NCBI RefSeq assembly: GCF_903819335.1
Contig: NZ_CAIJDE010000064.1
Coordinates: forward strand, 75,009 to 139,008
From: Flavobacterium panici
Lineage (GTDB): Bacteria > Bacteroidota > Bacteroidia > Flavobacteriales > Flavobacteriaceae
Reading direction: 5' to 3'
Length of the DNA stretch: 64,000 nt
The translations under genes and the position numbers were made by a program. The notes beneath the pieces are model-generated. The model made no database searches, had not been told where the DNA came from, and saw nothing but the letters and a program-made list of their open reading frames with translations. Below are positions 16,659 to 24,562 of this stretch, piece after piece. The first letter of the stretch is position 1. Each line of letters begins with the position of its first letter.

Positions 16659-18275
16659 TTAAACAGCAACTCCAGATTTTACATTTTCAAAATTTCCTTG
16701 TAAGTGGGCTGCATTTGCTCTTCCGCTTGGATCAAGGTTTTCCTGCCATTTCGGAATCCATTTACGAACAGTTTGCGCTGCACTAACCTGCGGATAATAT
16801 TTGTGGAATATAGATCTGTAATAATACGCTTCTTTTGTTGTTGGCGTATTATACGGAAACTCTGCACTTGCACCCGCCAATTGCTCGTCTGTAACCTGCG
16901 TAGCACAATATTCGATTAATTCATCAACCCAGTTATATCCAACTCCATCAGAAAATTGTTCTTTTTGTCTCCATAAAACTTCTTTTGGTAAATATGGATC
17001 ATTTGGCGTATCAAAAGCTTTTCTTAAAATATATTTTTCAATTCCTTCATACGTTTTAGGCTGTTTTTCTTCTGTTTTAATTCGAATGGTAACATCTAAA
17101 AAATCTTTATCTAAAAATGGAATTCTGGCTTCGATTCCGTTTGCCATTGTAGTTTTATCAACACGCAGTAAATCGGCCGTAAATAACTTCTGAACTCTTT
17201 CTATAGTTTCATCCTGAAATTCTTCTGCCGAAGGCGCATTTCTAAAATACAAATGTCCACCGAAAATTTCATCGGCACCTTCACCCGAAAGAATCACTTT
17301 TACTCCTTTATCAATTATCGCTTTTGATAATAAATACATTGGAACTCCGGAACGAACCGAAATAATATCGTACGTTTCAATATGCGAAATCACTTTTTCT
17401 AAAATCGCAACACCTTCTTCAACTGTAAAATGTATTTCATGGTGATCTGTTCCTAAAAATTCAGCAGCTTTTCTTGCCGAAACATTATCCGGAGCATCAG
17501 CATCTAATCCGATAGAAAAAGAGGGCAATTTTTTACCGCTGTCTTTTAATAATCTTGATGCTATTGATGAAATTAAAGAGGTATCTAAACCTCCTGATAA
17601 TACAACTCCAACCGGAACTTCACTCATTAATCTTTTGCGGGTTGCTTCGATTAATGATTCACGAATTAAACCTAAATCAAGTGGCTGAGTCGCATTTTTA
17701 TGATCTTCGTATTCTGGGTGATAATATTTTACAAAACCGCTTTTTGCTGTATAATAATGTCCCGGAGGAAAAGTCGAAAATGATTTACATTGATCTGCAA
17801 TTGATTTCATTTCTGAAGAAAAATAAATCCTTCCTCTTTCATCTAAACCATAATACAAAGGTTTTACACCAATTGGGTCTCTTCCAGCAATATATTTATC
17901 TCCGTCGATTATTACGAAAGCAAAATCTCCATCTAGTTTATTACAAAAATCATATCCAAATTCTTCGTACAAATGCACAATTACTTCTGAATCAGAATTT
18001 GTTCTAAAAGTATGATCTTTTAAAACGGTATTTTTTAATTCCTGATAATTATAAATTTCCCCGTCGTGAACCATCCAGGTTTTATCTGTTCCCTGAATAG
18101 GCTGTTTCCCCGATTTTAAATCGATAATAGAAAGACTTTCATGACAAAGAATACTGCCATTTTCCATAATGTGCAAATCGCTTTCATCAGGGCCGCGATG
18201 CGACATTCTTTCAGAAAGTGCTTTTACAAGCTGCGGGTCTTTTCCTTTACCAATAACGGCCAATAATCCAGACAT
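16659..18275 (-). CDS. Asparagine synthetase-like protein with degenerate glutaminase site
   Basis: A 538-residue class II glutamine amidotransferase/synthetase resembling AsnB. It starts MSGLLAVI, so the nucleophilic cysteine expected directly after Met is Ser2 (codon TCT). Two other glutamine-site positions are changed: the expected Arg of HERL is Ser47 (HESLSIID), and the Asn of NGEIYN is Asp71 (HDGEIYN). Asp95 remains. The synthetase domain is intact, with the ATP-PPi loop SGGLDTS (227-233) and LSGEGADEIFGG. It probably uses free ammonia, or has another role, rather than hydrolysing glutamine; this is inference. It lies directly downstream of a standard asnB paralog. An in-frame TAG just before the start excludes an upstream Cys-bearing start. 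Confidence 0.9.
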   Translation of the reverse strand: MSGLLAVIGKGKDPQLVKALSERMSHRGPDESDLHIMENGSILCHESLSIIDLKSGKQPIQGTDKTWMVHDGEIYNYQELKNTVLKDHTFRTNSDSEVIVHLYEEFGYDFCNKLDGDFAFVIIDGDKYIAGRDPIGVKPLYYGLDERGRIYFSSEMKSIADQCKSFSTFPPGHYYTAKSGFVKYYHPEYEDHKNATQPLDLGLIRESLIEATRKRLMSEVPVGVVLSGGLDTSLISSIASRLLKDSGKKLPSFSIGLDADAPDNVSARKAAEFLGTDHHEIHFTVEEGVAILEKVISHIETYDIISVRSGVPMYLLSKAIIDKGVKVILSGEGADEIFGGHLYFRNAPSAEEFQDETIERVQKLFTADLLRVDKTTMANGIEARIPFLDKDFLDVTIRIKTEEKQPKTYEGIEKYILRKAFDTPNDPYLPKEVLWRQKEQFSDGVGYNWVDELIEYCATQVTDEQLAGASAEFPYNTPTTKEAYYYRSIFHKYYPQVSAAQTVRKWIPKWQENLDPSGRANAAHLQGNFENVKSGVAV

Positions 18276-18357
18276 ACTATTCTATTTTTTTATTTTTATT
18301 CTACTGTTTCAAACTTAAAATAAGCCGAACATTAAAAAATCATTAAAATTTCCTGTT

Positions 18358-18389
18358 GAAAGCAAAACTAAATATTATTTTTTGCTTTC
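18358..18389 (-). promoter_or_regulatory. Leader hairpin of the AsnB-like paralog
   Basis: Perfect 10-bp arms (18358-18367 and 18380-18389) with a 12-base AT-rich loop, inside the predicted untranslated leader about 85 bases before the start codon. It may affect expression; no mechanism can be read from the sequence. Confidence 0.4.
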
Positions 18390-18440
18390 TTACATTTTCA
18401 GTATTAAAATCTTAGGTATTTAACTTTTTTTGGGGAATGC

Positions 18441-18448
18441 CAAATATA
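18441..18448 (-). promoter_or_regulatory. -7 promoter box for the AsnB-like paralog
   Basis: The minus strand reads TATATTTG, an exact TAnnTTTG match. It implies transcription separate from the upstream asnB. Confidence 0.5.
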
Positions 18449-18521
18449 AAAAAAGTAAGTTAAATAATTGCCGAAATATTTTTATAAAGAACTGAAATAT
18501 AGAATTTAACAATTTTAGACA

Positions 18522-18554
18522 AGAAAGACGTTCTTAAAGTAAGAACGTCTTTCT
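18522..18554 (-). terminator. Hairpin downstream of asnB
   Basis: Perfect 15-bp arms, AGAAAGACGTTCTTA (18522-18536) and its complement (18540-18554), with a 3-base loop, 36 bases past the asnB stop. The U-run on the minus strand is weak. Confidence 0.7.
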
Positions 18555-18589
18555 GCAATATATATACTAATTCTAATAATTAAACGTGT

Positions 18590-20266
18590 TTATGCTTTTA
18601 CATAGGCATCATCGTGAACGCTTGCCACAGCTCTACCAGAAGGATCGTTCATGTTTTTGAATGCTTCATCCCACTCTAAAGCGATTTTTGTACTACAAGC
18701 TACACTTGCTTCCTGAGGAACGCATAATGCTGCTGCATCGCTTGGGAAATGTTCTGTAAAAATTGAACGATAGTAATATTCTTCTTTTGAAGTTGGTGTT
18801 TGTAACGGGAATTTAAATCTCGCGTTTGCCAATTGTTCATCTGAAACTTCTCTTCCTACTACTTCTTTCAAAGTATCAATCCAGCTGTATCCTACTCCAT
18901 CAGAAAATTGTTCTTTTTGTCTCCATGCAACACTTTCAGGAAGCATATCTTCAAAAGCTTTACGAACAACCCATTTTTCCATTGGATGTTCTTTGTTGAT
19001 CATTTTATCTTGCGGGTTGATGCGCATTGCAACATCCATAAATTCTTTATCTAAGAAAGGAACACGACCTTCAATTCCCCAAGCCGCTAAACTTTTGTTG
19101 GCACGTAAACAATCATACATATGAAGTTTACTTAATTTACGAACGTTTTCTTCGTGAAATTCTCTTGCGTTTGGCGCTTTGTGGAAATATAAATATCCTC
19201 CAAATAACTCATCTGCACCTTCTCCAGAAAGCACCATTTTAATTCCCATTGATTTAATAACCCTTGCCATTAACCACATTGGAGTTGAAGCTCTTACTGT
19301 AGTTACATCATAAGTTTCTAAGTTGTAAATTACATCACGAACAGCATCTAAACCTTCCTGAATTGTAAATTTAATTTCGTGGTGAATAGTTCCAATATGA
19401 TCTGCCACTTTTCTTGCTGCTGCTAAATCTGGCGAACCTTCTAAACCAACTGAGAAAGAGTGTAATTGCGGATACCAGGCATCTGTTGTATCATCTGATT
19501 CAATACGTTTTTGCGCAAATTTTTTGGCTACAGCCGAAGTTATAGAAGAATCTAAACCTCCTGAAAGTAAAACTCCATAAGGAACATCACTCATTAATTG
19601 TCTGTGAACCGCTGCTTCAAGCGCTTTTTTGATTTCAGGAATACTTGTTTCGTTGTCTTTAACCGCATCATAATCAACCCAGTCTCTTTTGTACCATTGT
19701 ACAAATTCACCGTCTTTGCTTGATAAATAATGTCCCGGAGGAAATAATTCGATTTTTGTACAATATCCTTCTAAAGCTTTTAACTCAGAAGCTACATAGA
19801 AAGTTCCGTGTTGATCCCAACCAATGTATAATGGAATAATTCCCATATGGTCACGAGCTACGAAATACTCATCTTTATCAACATCATAAATTGCAAATCC
19901 GAAGATTCCGTTTAATTCATCAACAAAACTTACTCCTTTTTCTTTGTATAATGCTAAGATAACTTCGCAGTCACTTTCTGTTTGAAAGTTATATTTTCCT
20001 TCGAATTGTTTACGTAAATCTCTGTGATTGTAAATTTCACCATTTGCAGCCAAAACCAATTTTTTATCTTCTGTAAATAAAGGTTGTTTTCCTGAAGCTG
20101 GATCTACAATTGCCAAACGCTCATGAGAAAGAATTGCTTTATCATTGCTGTAAATTCCGCTCCAGTCTGGTCCGCGGTGACGAATGATTTTAGACATTTC
20201 TAATACTTGAGGTCTTAACGCTTCGGCTTTTTGCTTTAGATCAAAGGCACATACAATTCCACACAT
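18590..20266 (-). CDS. asnB: Asparagine synthetase B (glutamine-hydrolysing)
   Basis: A 558-residue enzyme making asparagine from aspartate, ATP and glutamine in the cytoplasm. The N-terminal nucleophile Cys2 (MCGIVCAF) is present, as are the glutamine-site residues Arg50 (HERLAIVD), Asn75-Gly76 (ANGEIYNH) and Asp99 (SDCEVI). The synthetase domain has LSGGLDSS and LSGEGADELFGG. Length and motifs match E. coli AsnB closely. It is the standard partner of the degenerate paralog downstream. A near-consensus -7 box (CATCTTTG, minus strand) lies at 20307-20314. Confidence 0.96.
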   Translation of the reverse strand: MCGIVCAFDLKQKAEALRPQVLEMSKIIRHRGPDWSGIYSNDKAILSHERLAIVDPASGKQPLFTEDKKLVLAANGEIYNHRDLRKQFEGKYNFQTESDCEVILALYKEKGVSFVDELNGIFGFAIYDVDKDEYFVARDHMGIIPLYIGWDQHGTFYVASELKALEGYCTKIELFPPGHYLSSKDGEFVQWYKRDWVDYDAVKDNETSIPEIKKALEAAVHRQLMSDVPYGVLLSGGLDSSITSAVAKKFAQKRIESDDTTDAWYPQLHSFSVGLEGSPDLAAARKVADHIGTIHHEIKFTIQEGLDAVRDVIYNLETYDVTTVRASTPMWLMARVIKSMGIKMVLSGEGADELFGGYLYFHKAPNAREFHEENVRKLSKLHMYDCLRANKSLAAWGIEGRVPFLDKEFMDVAMRINPQDKMINKEHPMEKWVVRKAFEDMLPESVAWRQKEQFSDGVGYSWIDTLKEVVGREVSDEQLANARFKFPLQTPTSKEEYYYRSIFTEHFPSDAAALCVPQEASVACSTKIALEWDEAFKNMNDPSGRAVASVHDDAYVKA

Positions 20267-20306
20267 AATTTTATATTTTTAACTTTTAAATTTTATTTTG
20301 ATAGGG

Positions 20307-20314
20307 CAAAGATG
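20307..20314 (-). promoter_or_regulatory. Probable -7 promoter box of asnB
   Basis: The minus strand reads CATCTTTG (7 of 8 to TAnnTTTG), about 40 bases upstream of the asnB start codon. Confidence 0.45.
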
Positions 20315-20600
20315 AAGTATTAGTTATAATTGAAAAACACAAATAGTTATTTCAGTTACAAATTATAACCATAAATTTATTTTTACATATAAAATGTAAA
20401 ATTTAAGCATTAAAAAAAGCCCTAAACTTATAATTTTCAATTTTGAAGGCATAATGCGAGTAAAATATAAGGTTTTAAAGAATTTTTTGAATTAAATTTT
20501 GTGATATTCAAATATCTATGAAAGATTCACAAAGAGAACAGAAAAAGCTGTTCAGAAATTATTCTATGTTCAATCTTGCATTAAATATTAACATACTGTT

Positions 20601-20830
20601 TGTCATTCCGAGGAACGAGGAATCGCACTAGAAATTCTACAAAGATTGGCAATTACTTTACGGAGTTACTCAGAATGGCAAAAAAACATAAGCAATGGTT
20701 TTAACCATTGGAACGTAATATTGGCACGTCTCCTATTGTTTCCTGCGGTTGAAACCGCAGGCTATGTTTGAAAATAAAATCTCCAATCTTAGTCGAGTTC
20801 TAGTGCGATTCCTCGTTCCTCGGAATGACA
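20601..20830. repeat. 230-bp element bounded by 33-bp perfect inverted repeats
   Basis: The left arm 20601-20633 (core GAGGAACGAGGAATCGCACT) is the exact reverse complement of 20798-20830. Inside are a second pair, AAGATTGG (20642-20649) and CCAATCTT (20783-20790), and two short hairpins: CAATGGTT/AACCATTG (20693-20710) and CCTGCGGTT/AACCGCAGG (20742-20761). There is no open reading frame of note. It resembles a non-autonomous mobile or dispersed repeat, though no target-site duplication is evident. Confidence 0.85.
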
Positions 20831-20845
20831 TACTATGCGATTTTG

Positions 20846-20876
20846 CCTTTGTCAAAGTTTTAAACTTTGACAAAGG
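20846..20876. repeat. 15-bp inverted repeat hairpin
   Basis: CCTTTGTCAAAGTTT (20846-20860), one base, then AAACTTTGACAAAGG (20862-20876). It lies between two larger palindromic elements. Confidence 0.8.
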
Positions 20877-20889
20877 TATTATTCATATG

Positions 20890-21024
20890 TAGTCCCTACG
20901 GGACAATCTCAACTTATAGTTATTTTTTTCTACCGATATTTAATCTCTACGAGATATGCTCCTTTAGGAGCTAAATATCGGTAGAAAAAAATACACGCGA
21001 AATAAAATTGTCCCGTAGGGACTA
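20890..21024. repeat. Nested palindromic REP/BIME-like cluster
   Basis: The outer arms TAGTCCCTACGGGACAAT (20890-20907) and its exact complement (21007-21024) enclose a second perfect pair, TTTTTTTCTACCGATATTTA (20923-20942) and its complement (20972-20991). The latter encloses two small palindromes, ATCTCTACGAGAT (20943-20955) and GCTCCTTTAGGAGC (20958-20971). Even the outer arm is internally palindromic (GTCCCTACGGGAC). Such compact palindrome nests are typical of REP sequences mobilised by TnpA-REP (RAYT) transposases; no such gene is in the window. Confidence 0.8.
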
Positions 21025-21040
21025 AACCTAAAACAATAAA

Positions 21041-21490
21041 TTACAAAACACTTTCGATCGTATAATGCGTCTTATTAATCTCAAACTTAAATCCCGCTTT
21101 ATTCCCCATCAAATGATTTCCCAAAGGCGATTGCGGAGAAAGCGCAATAACATTTATTCCATCAATTGCAATTTTTGGGAGCGCCACGCTTACGTATAAA
21201 TAAATTCCGTTTGCTTTTACCAAACTTCCTGAAATAATGTTTTCTGTATTTTTAGAAGAATCAATCTTATCTAAAACTGCTTTTTGAGCAATAGATTCTT
21301 TAAGTTTATTGGTTAGTTTTTCCTGTTCAATATGCATCATCGACAAAGCCGTTTCATGCTTATCGCCCGCTGAACCTTTGGCATCGTTTTTAGAATCTTC
21401 TGTCAATCCCGAAATCATGTCTTTAAAAACATCTATTCGGTCTTGAACCATTTGTAAATAATGAGAATGTATTTTTTGTTTGAAAGTCAT
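21041..21490 (-). CDS. GreA/GreB C-terminal-domain-like small protein
   Basis: A 149-residue cytoplasmic protein. Residues ~10-75 are charged and helical, probably a coiled coil (with a KHETALSMMHIEQEKL segment). The C-terminal part contains ALSPQSPLGNHLMGNKAG, resembling the SPxSPLGxALLGxxxGD block of Gre-type RNA polymerase-binding domains. Relatives in Flavobacteria are, as I recall, often labelled 3-oxoacyl-ACP synthase, which the sequence does not support. ATG 21490 is chosen; an alternative start at 21562 would run into repeat sequence. Confidence 0.6.
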   Translation of the reverse strand: MTFKQKIHSHYLQMVQDRIDVFKDMISGLTEDSKNDAKGSAGDKHETALSMMHIEQEKLTNKLKESIAQKAVLDKIDSSKNTENIISGSLVKANGIYLYVSVALPKIAIDGINVIALSPQSPLGNHLMGNKAGFKFEINKTHYTIESVL

Positions 21491-21556
21491 TTTTTTAAAG
21501 GTACTGAGGTTCTGAGCTACAAAGGTGCAAAGGTTTTTCTGCTGTCGCAAAAAAAT

Positions 21557-21612
21557 AGCCACGAATTCACGAATTTACTCCAAAAAATTCACGAACTCAT
21601 GGCTAAAAAAAA
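21557..21612 (-). repeat. CACGAATT-family inverted repeat, likely terminator
   Basis: AGCCACGAATTCACGAATTT (21557-21576) faces an imperfect complement (21585-21604) ending in TGGCT, followed by an A-run on the plus strand. It is related to the repeats at 38566-38655 and 48203-48279. It lies between the barrel gene and the Gre-like gene. Confidence 0.6.
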
Positions 21613-21670
21613 GGCACTTTTTATACTTTATATACTCTTTGTCCCTTAATGTCTTTGCGTCAAAATCTTC

Positions 21671-23425
21671 TTAAAAATCAAATTTATAATTTCCTCCCAC
21701 TAAAACCTGAAAGCCCTGAACAGGATAATTCAGCCATCTTTCGTAAGCTTGGTTTCCGATATTATTTAGTTTTAAGAAGAAAGTCAAACGCTCATTATAT
21801 TTATATCCTAAATGCGCATTGGCATCAAAATAACTTTTTAAAGTGGTAATTACAGGATCAGTTCCAAAAGTCAGATTGGTCTGCATGTCTTTACGTTCTC
21901 CAACATAAAACACATTTAAACCTGCATACCATTGTTCTGTAATATTTACATCAAGATTGGAGCTTAATTTCATTGAAGGTAAATTCCACGCTTCTAATCC
22001 ATCTGTTTTGTAACTGTTGAAAGTTCCGTTGATTCCAAAAGAAACATTCTTAGAAAAATCAGCTTTTAATTCTCCGTAGAAACGGAAAGTTCTGACATCA
22101 TCATAAATTACACTAAACGAGTTTCCAAAACCATAATTCTGATTCGAAAAATCTTCTGTATAATCGTTGCTTTTAAACAACGCTTTATCCTTTTCATTCA
22201 AATAAGAACCCGTTACATTATAACTCACATTATTAGCCAGTTTTCCTTTTAAACCTGCAAAAACAGTATATTGATTACTGGTTGGTCTCATATTTAAAGT
22301 AGGAGACAAAAACGGATTTTCGGTTACAAAATCAGCATAAGAATTTTGGTTTAAACTCCCGTTAACTCCGGTATAGAAAATCATTAAATCGCCAACCAAT
22401 TTGTACGAAGCATTTACTTTTGGATAAATATAAAATTTATTTCCGCTGTTTTCAGAATCCAAAGCATAAAACAAACCAGCACCTAATTCTAATGTCCAGT
22501 CATTTTCATGAACCACAAAACTCGGTTCAATTCCGAAATTTGTCAAACTGTATTTTAAAGGTTCAACATTATCCCAAGCATAATTATGTTCGAAAGAACC
22601 GCTAACATGATCTACAATAATATTGGTATTAATTGCCTGATCCATAACATCCACTTTAAAAGTCGGTTTTATGTAAAAACGATTTTCCGAAGAAGAAAAA
22701 CTATCCGAAAAGTTCGTAAATCTAGTTGAAATTTTGCTAAAAATACCTTCCGTAAATTCAGCATTTCCGCCTATAGAAATTGTGTTGTAAGAATGATTCG
22801 GATTAATTCCTCTAATCAAATCTTCCTGTGTTCCCGGCGGCAAAGTCATTCCGAAATCAGCCGGTAAGCCATACCAATTGTATACTTGATTTTGATAACC
22901 TAAATCAACACCCCAAGATACATCACGATCTTTTACACCGTAGCCAATATTTAAACCTGTATCGTAAAATTCATCGTTTAGATTTACATCTTTAATTCCG
23001 CCCTGAGAAGAATGATGACGCAGCATTCCGGCTAAATAATCGTTGTTTCCTAAATCCTGAGTTACGAATAATTCAGCGTTTAATGTTCCGTAATTTCCAA
23101 CTCCAAGCGTTGCATAATTATTAAACAATCTTTCTTTTTTAGATTTATCTACAGCTTGCGCGTTACCTTTTGACGGCGTAAAAGTCGAAGCCACAGGAAC
23201 AGACAAAATACTATATTTAATAGTTTCTTTTGGCTGATTTCCCGCATCGTCCAGCGAAGGTGTTTCTTTCACTTTAAAAGCGTCGGATATTGTTGGCGAA
23301 TAAGGTTTTACTACGTTTACCGTTTCAGTTCCAATGCTTTCATTCTTCTTAACCTGCGAAAACGAAAGCTGGCAGACCAATAACACTAGTAAAACGATAA
23401 TTTTATTTCGGCACTTAATTTTCAT
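21671..23425 (-). CDS. TonB-dependent-receptor-like outer-membrane barrel without plug
   Basis: A 584-residue protein with a signal peptide (first ~23 residues, ending LSFSQ). A short linker (VNVVKPYSPTISDAFKVKET) is followed directly by a long run of alternating beta strands (YATLGVGNYGTLNAELF onward) typical of the TonB-receptor barrel C-terminal part, ending in NYKFDF. No N-terminal plug domain is visible, and the chain is shorter than full receptors. Its ligand is unknown. It is the last of three minus-strand genes after a large TPR protein and a PhzF enzyme; an outer-membrane scaffold role with the TPR protein is speculation. Confidence 0.7.
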   Translation of the reverse strand: MKIKCRNKIIVLLVLLVCQLSFSQVKKNESIGTETVNVVKPYSPTISDAFKVKETPSLDDAGNQPKETIKYSILSVPVASTFTPSKGNAQAVDKSKKERLFNNYATLGVGNYGTLNAELFVTQDLGNNDYLAGMLRHHSSQGGIKDVNLNDEFYDTGLNIGYGVKDRDVSWGVDLGYQNQVYNWYGLPADFGMTLPPGTQEDLIRGINPNHSYNTISIGGNAEFTEGIFSKISTRFTNFSDSFSSSENRFYIKPTFKVDVMDQAINTNIIVDHVSGSFEHNYAWDNVEPLKYSLTNFGIEPSFVVHENDWTLELGAGLFYALDSENSGNKFYIYPKVNASYKLVGDLMIFYTGVNGSLNQNSYADFVTENPFLSPTLNMRPTSNQYTVFAGLKGKLANNVSYNVTGSYLNEKDKALFKSNDYTEDFSNQNYGFGNSFSVIYDDVRTFRFYGELKADFSKNVSFGINGTFNSYKTDGLEAWNLPSMKLSSNLDVNITEQWYAGLNVFYVGERKDMQTNLTFGTDPVITTLKSYFDANAHLGYKYNERLTFFLKLNNIGNQAYERWLNYPVQGFQVLVGGNYKFDF

Positions 23426-23591
23426 ATTTATTTCTTTTAAGAGTATAGAGAAAAGAGTATAGAAAATAGACTTATACTATTTCTTAATTCTTAAGCTCAA
23501 TCTCTTTGTTCAGTTTCTATATTCTAAAATCTATATTCTTTGTTCTTTATTCTATTTTCTTTATTCTATTTTCTTTATTCTATTTCTCGAC
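23426..23591 (-). repeat. AT-rich low-complexity repeat between barrel and phzF genes
   Basis: The left part (AGAGTATAGAGAAAAGAGTATAG-like purine-rich copies near 23441-23465) faces pyrimidine-rich TCTATTTTCTTTAT copies at 23508-23588, so the spacer can fold on itself. A similar arrangement fills 24456-24562. No gene is present. Confidence 0.6.
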
Positions 23592-24455
23592 CTAAGCTTC
23601 CCACTCTCCTTTAGCAACAAACTGAGCTTTTCCTCCAATATTAATATCAAACTGATTCTCGGTTAATTTCCCTTTAAAAAAAATCTGAGACGGACGTCCG
23701 ATATAATCTCCCTGATAATTCGTTAATTCAAATTCAGGTTTATGATATTTTAGCAGAAAAGCCTCCAAACATGTGCTTGCACTTCCTGTTGCGGCATCTT
23801 CTACCAATTGATTGTGTTCAATGCATAACATTCTGCTGAATAATTTTGAACCTTCCAGATAATAAAAATACAAGCCTCTATGATCTGTTTTACAATGGTT
23901 TTTCATCCATTGATCTGCTTTATCTTTATCTAAAACTAAATTTTCCAACGCTCTTTTACTGCTTAATCCAACCATTACAAACGCGCTTCCGGTTGTAACT
24001 TCCTGAATTGGAAATTGATTTTCAAAATCTTCTTTTTTCAGATTACTGAATAATGTAAAATCTTCTTTAGAGAAAATATCCCAAAATTTTGGCTGTGCTG
24101 CTTTTAGCCAGATCAAATCTTCAGATTGCTGAATTTGAATAGGTCCAATCGGAACATTCAGTGTTATACTTTCAGGCGAATTATCAAATATTTTATTGAT
24201 CAAAACCCACGAAGTTCCAATTATTGGATGTCCTGCAAACTGCATTTCATGAGCCGGTGTAAATATTCTTATTTCTGCTTTATTATTTTCTCTGTCCAGT
24301 TTGGTTATAAATGTGCTTTCTGCGAAATTAATCTCGCGCGCCATTTGCTGCATTTCTTCTGAACTTAAATTCTCAGCTTCTAAAAAAACTGCCAATTGAT
24401 TTCCGGCATATTTTTTATCAGCAAAAACATCAACTATATAAAAAGGTAAACTCAT
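23592..24455 (-). CDS. PhzF family isomerase/epimerase-like protein
   Basis: A 287-residue protein of the PhzF/diaminopimelate-epimerase fold. The conserved N-terminus (YIVDVFADKKYAGNQLAV) and the catalytic Glu46 in NFAESTFI are present; the second half has the DAATGSAST phosphate-loop-like motif. Members include phenazine-pathway isomerase PhzF and many uncharacterised paralogs. No phenazine genes are nearby, so a general role is more likely. It lies between the TPR and barrel genes, separated from each by AT-rich spacers of 107 and 166 bases. Confidence 0.9.
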   Translation of the reverse strand: MSLPFYIVDVFADKKYAGNQLAVFLEAENLSSEEMQQMAREINFAESTFITKLDRENNKAEIRIFTPAHEMQFAGHPIIGTSWVLINKIFDNSPESITLNVPIGPIQIQQSEDLIWLKAAQPKFWDIFSKEDFTLFSNLKKEDFENQFPIQEVTTGSAFVMVGLSSKRALENLVLDKDKADQWMKNHCKTDHRGLYFYYLEGSKLFSRMLCIEHNQLVEDAATGSASTCLEAFLLKYHKPEFELTNYQGDYIGRPSQIFFKGKLTENQFDINIGGKAQFVAKGEWEA

Positions 24456-24562
24456 TGTTCTTATTTCTTTTTTGAGAAAATAGAAGAAAGAATAAAGAGA
24501 ATAAACTTCAAATCTTTGCTTTAATCTATTTTCTATGCTCTATATTCTATACTCTTTTTTTC

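Larger units (their letters stand above)
18276..18589. other. 314-bp non-coding gap between the two asparagine synthetase genes
   Basis: It contains, in minus-strand order, the hairpin ending the upstream asnB (18522-18554), an exact -7 box (18441-18448) and a leader of about 160 bases with a GAAAGCAAAA/TTTTGCTTTC hairpin (18358-18389). No coding sequence is apparent. Confidence 0.7.
20267..21040. other. 774-bp non-coding block rich in nested inverted repeats
   Basis: Apart from the asnB promoter at its left end, no gene is supported here. From 20601 onward it is almost continuous palindromic structure: a 33-bp inverted repeat enclosing smaller hairpins (20601-20830), a 15-bp hairpin (20846-20876) and a triply nested palindromic cluster (20890-21024). 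It contains no transposase. Confidence 0.85.

Noticed and set aside
20518..20631. 37-codon ORF (begins MKDSQREQKK) upstream of and into the 33-bp inverted repeat
   Set aside because: Its last ten codons and stop lie in the repeat arm, there is no clear promoter or ribosome site, and it resembles no protein. Judged accidental.
20601..21024. Insertion sequence
   Set aside because: No transposase reading frame in either strand; only palindromic repeats are present.
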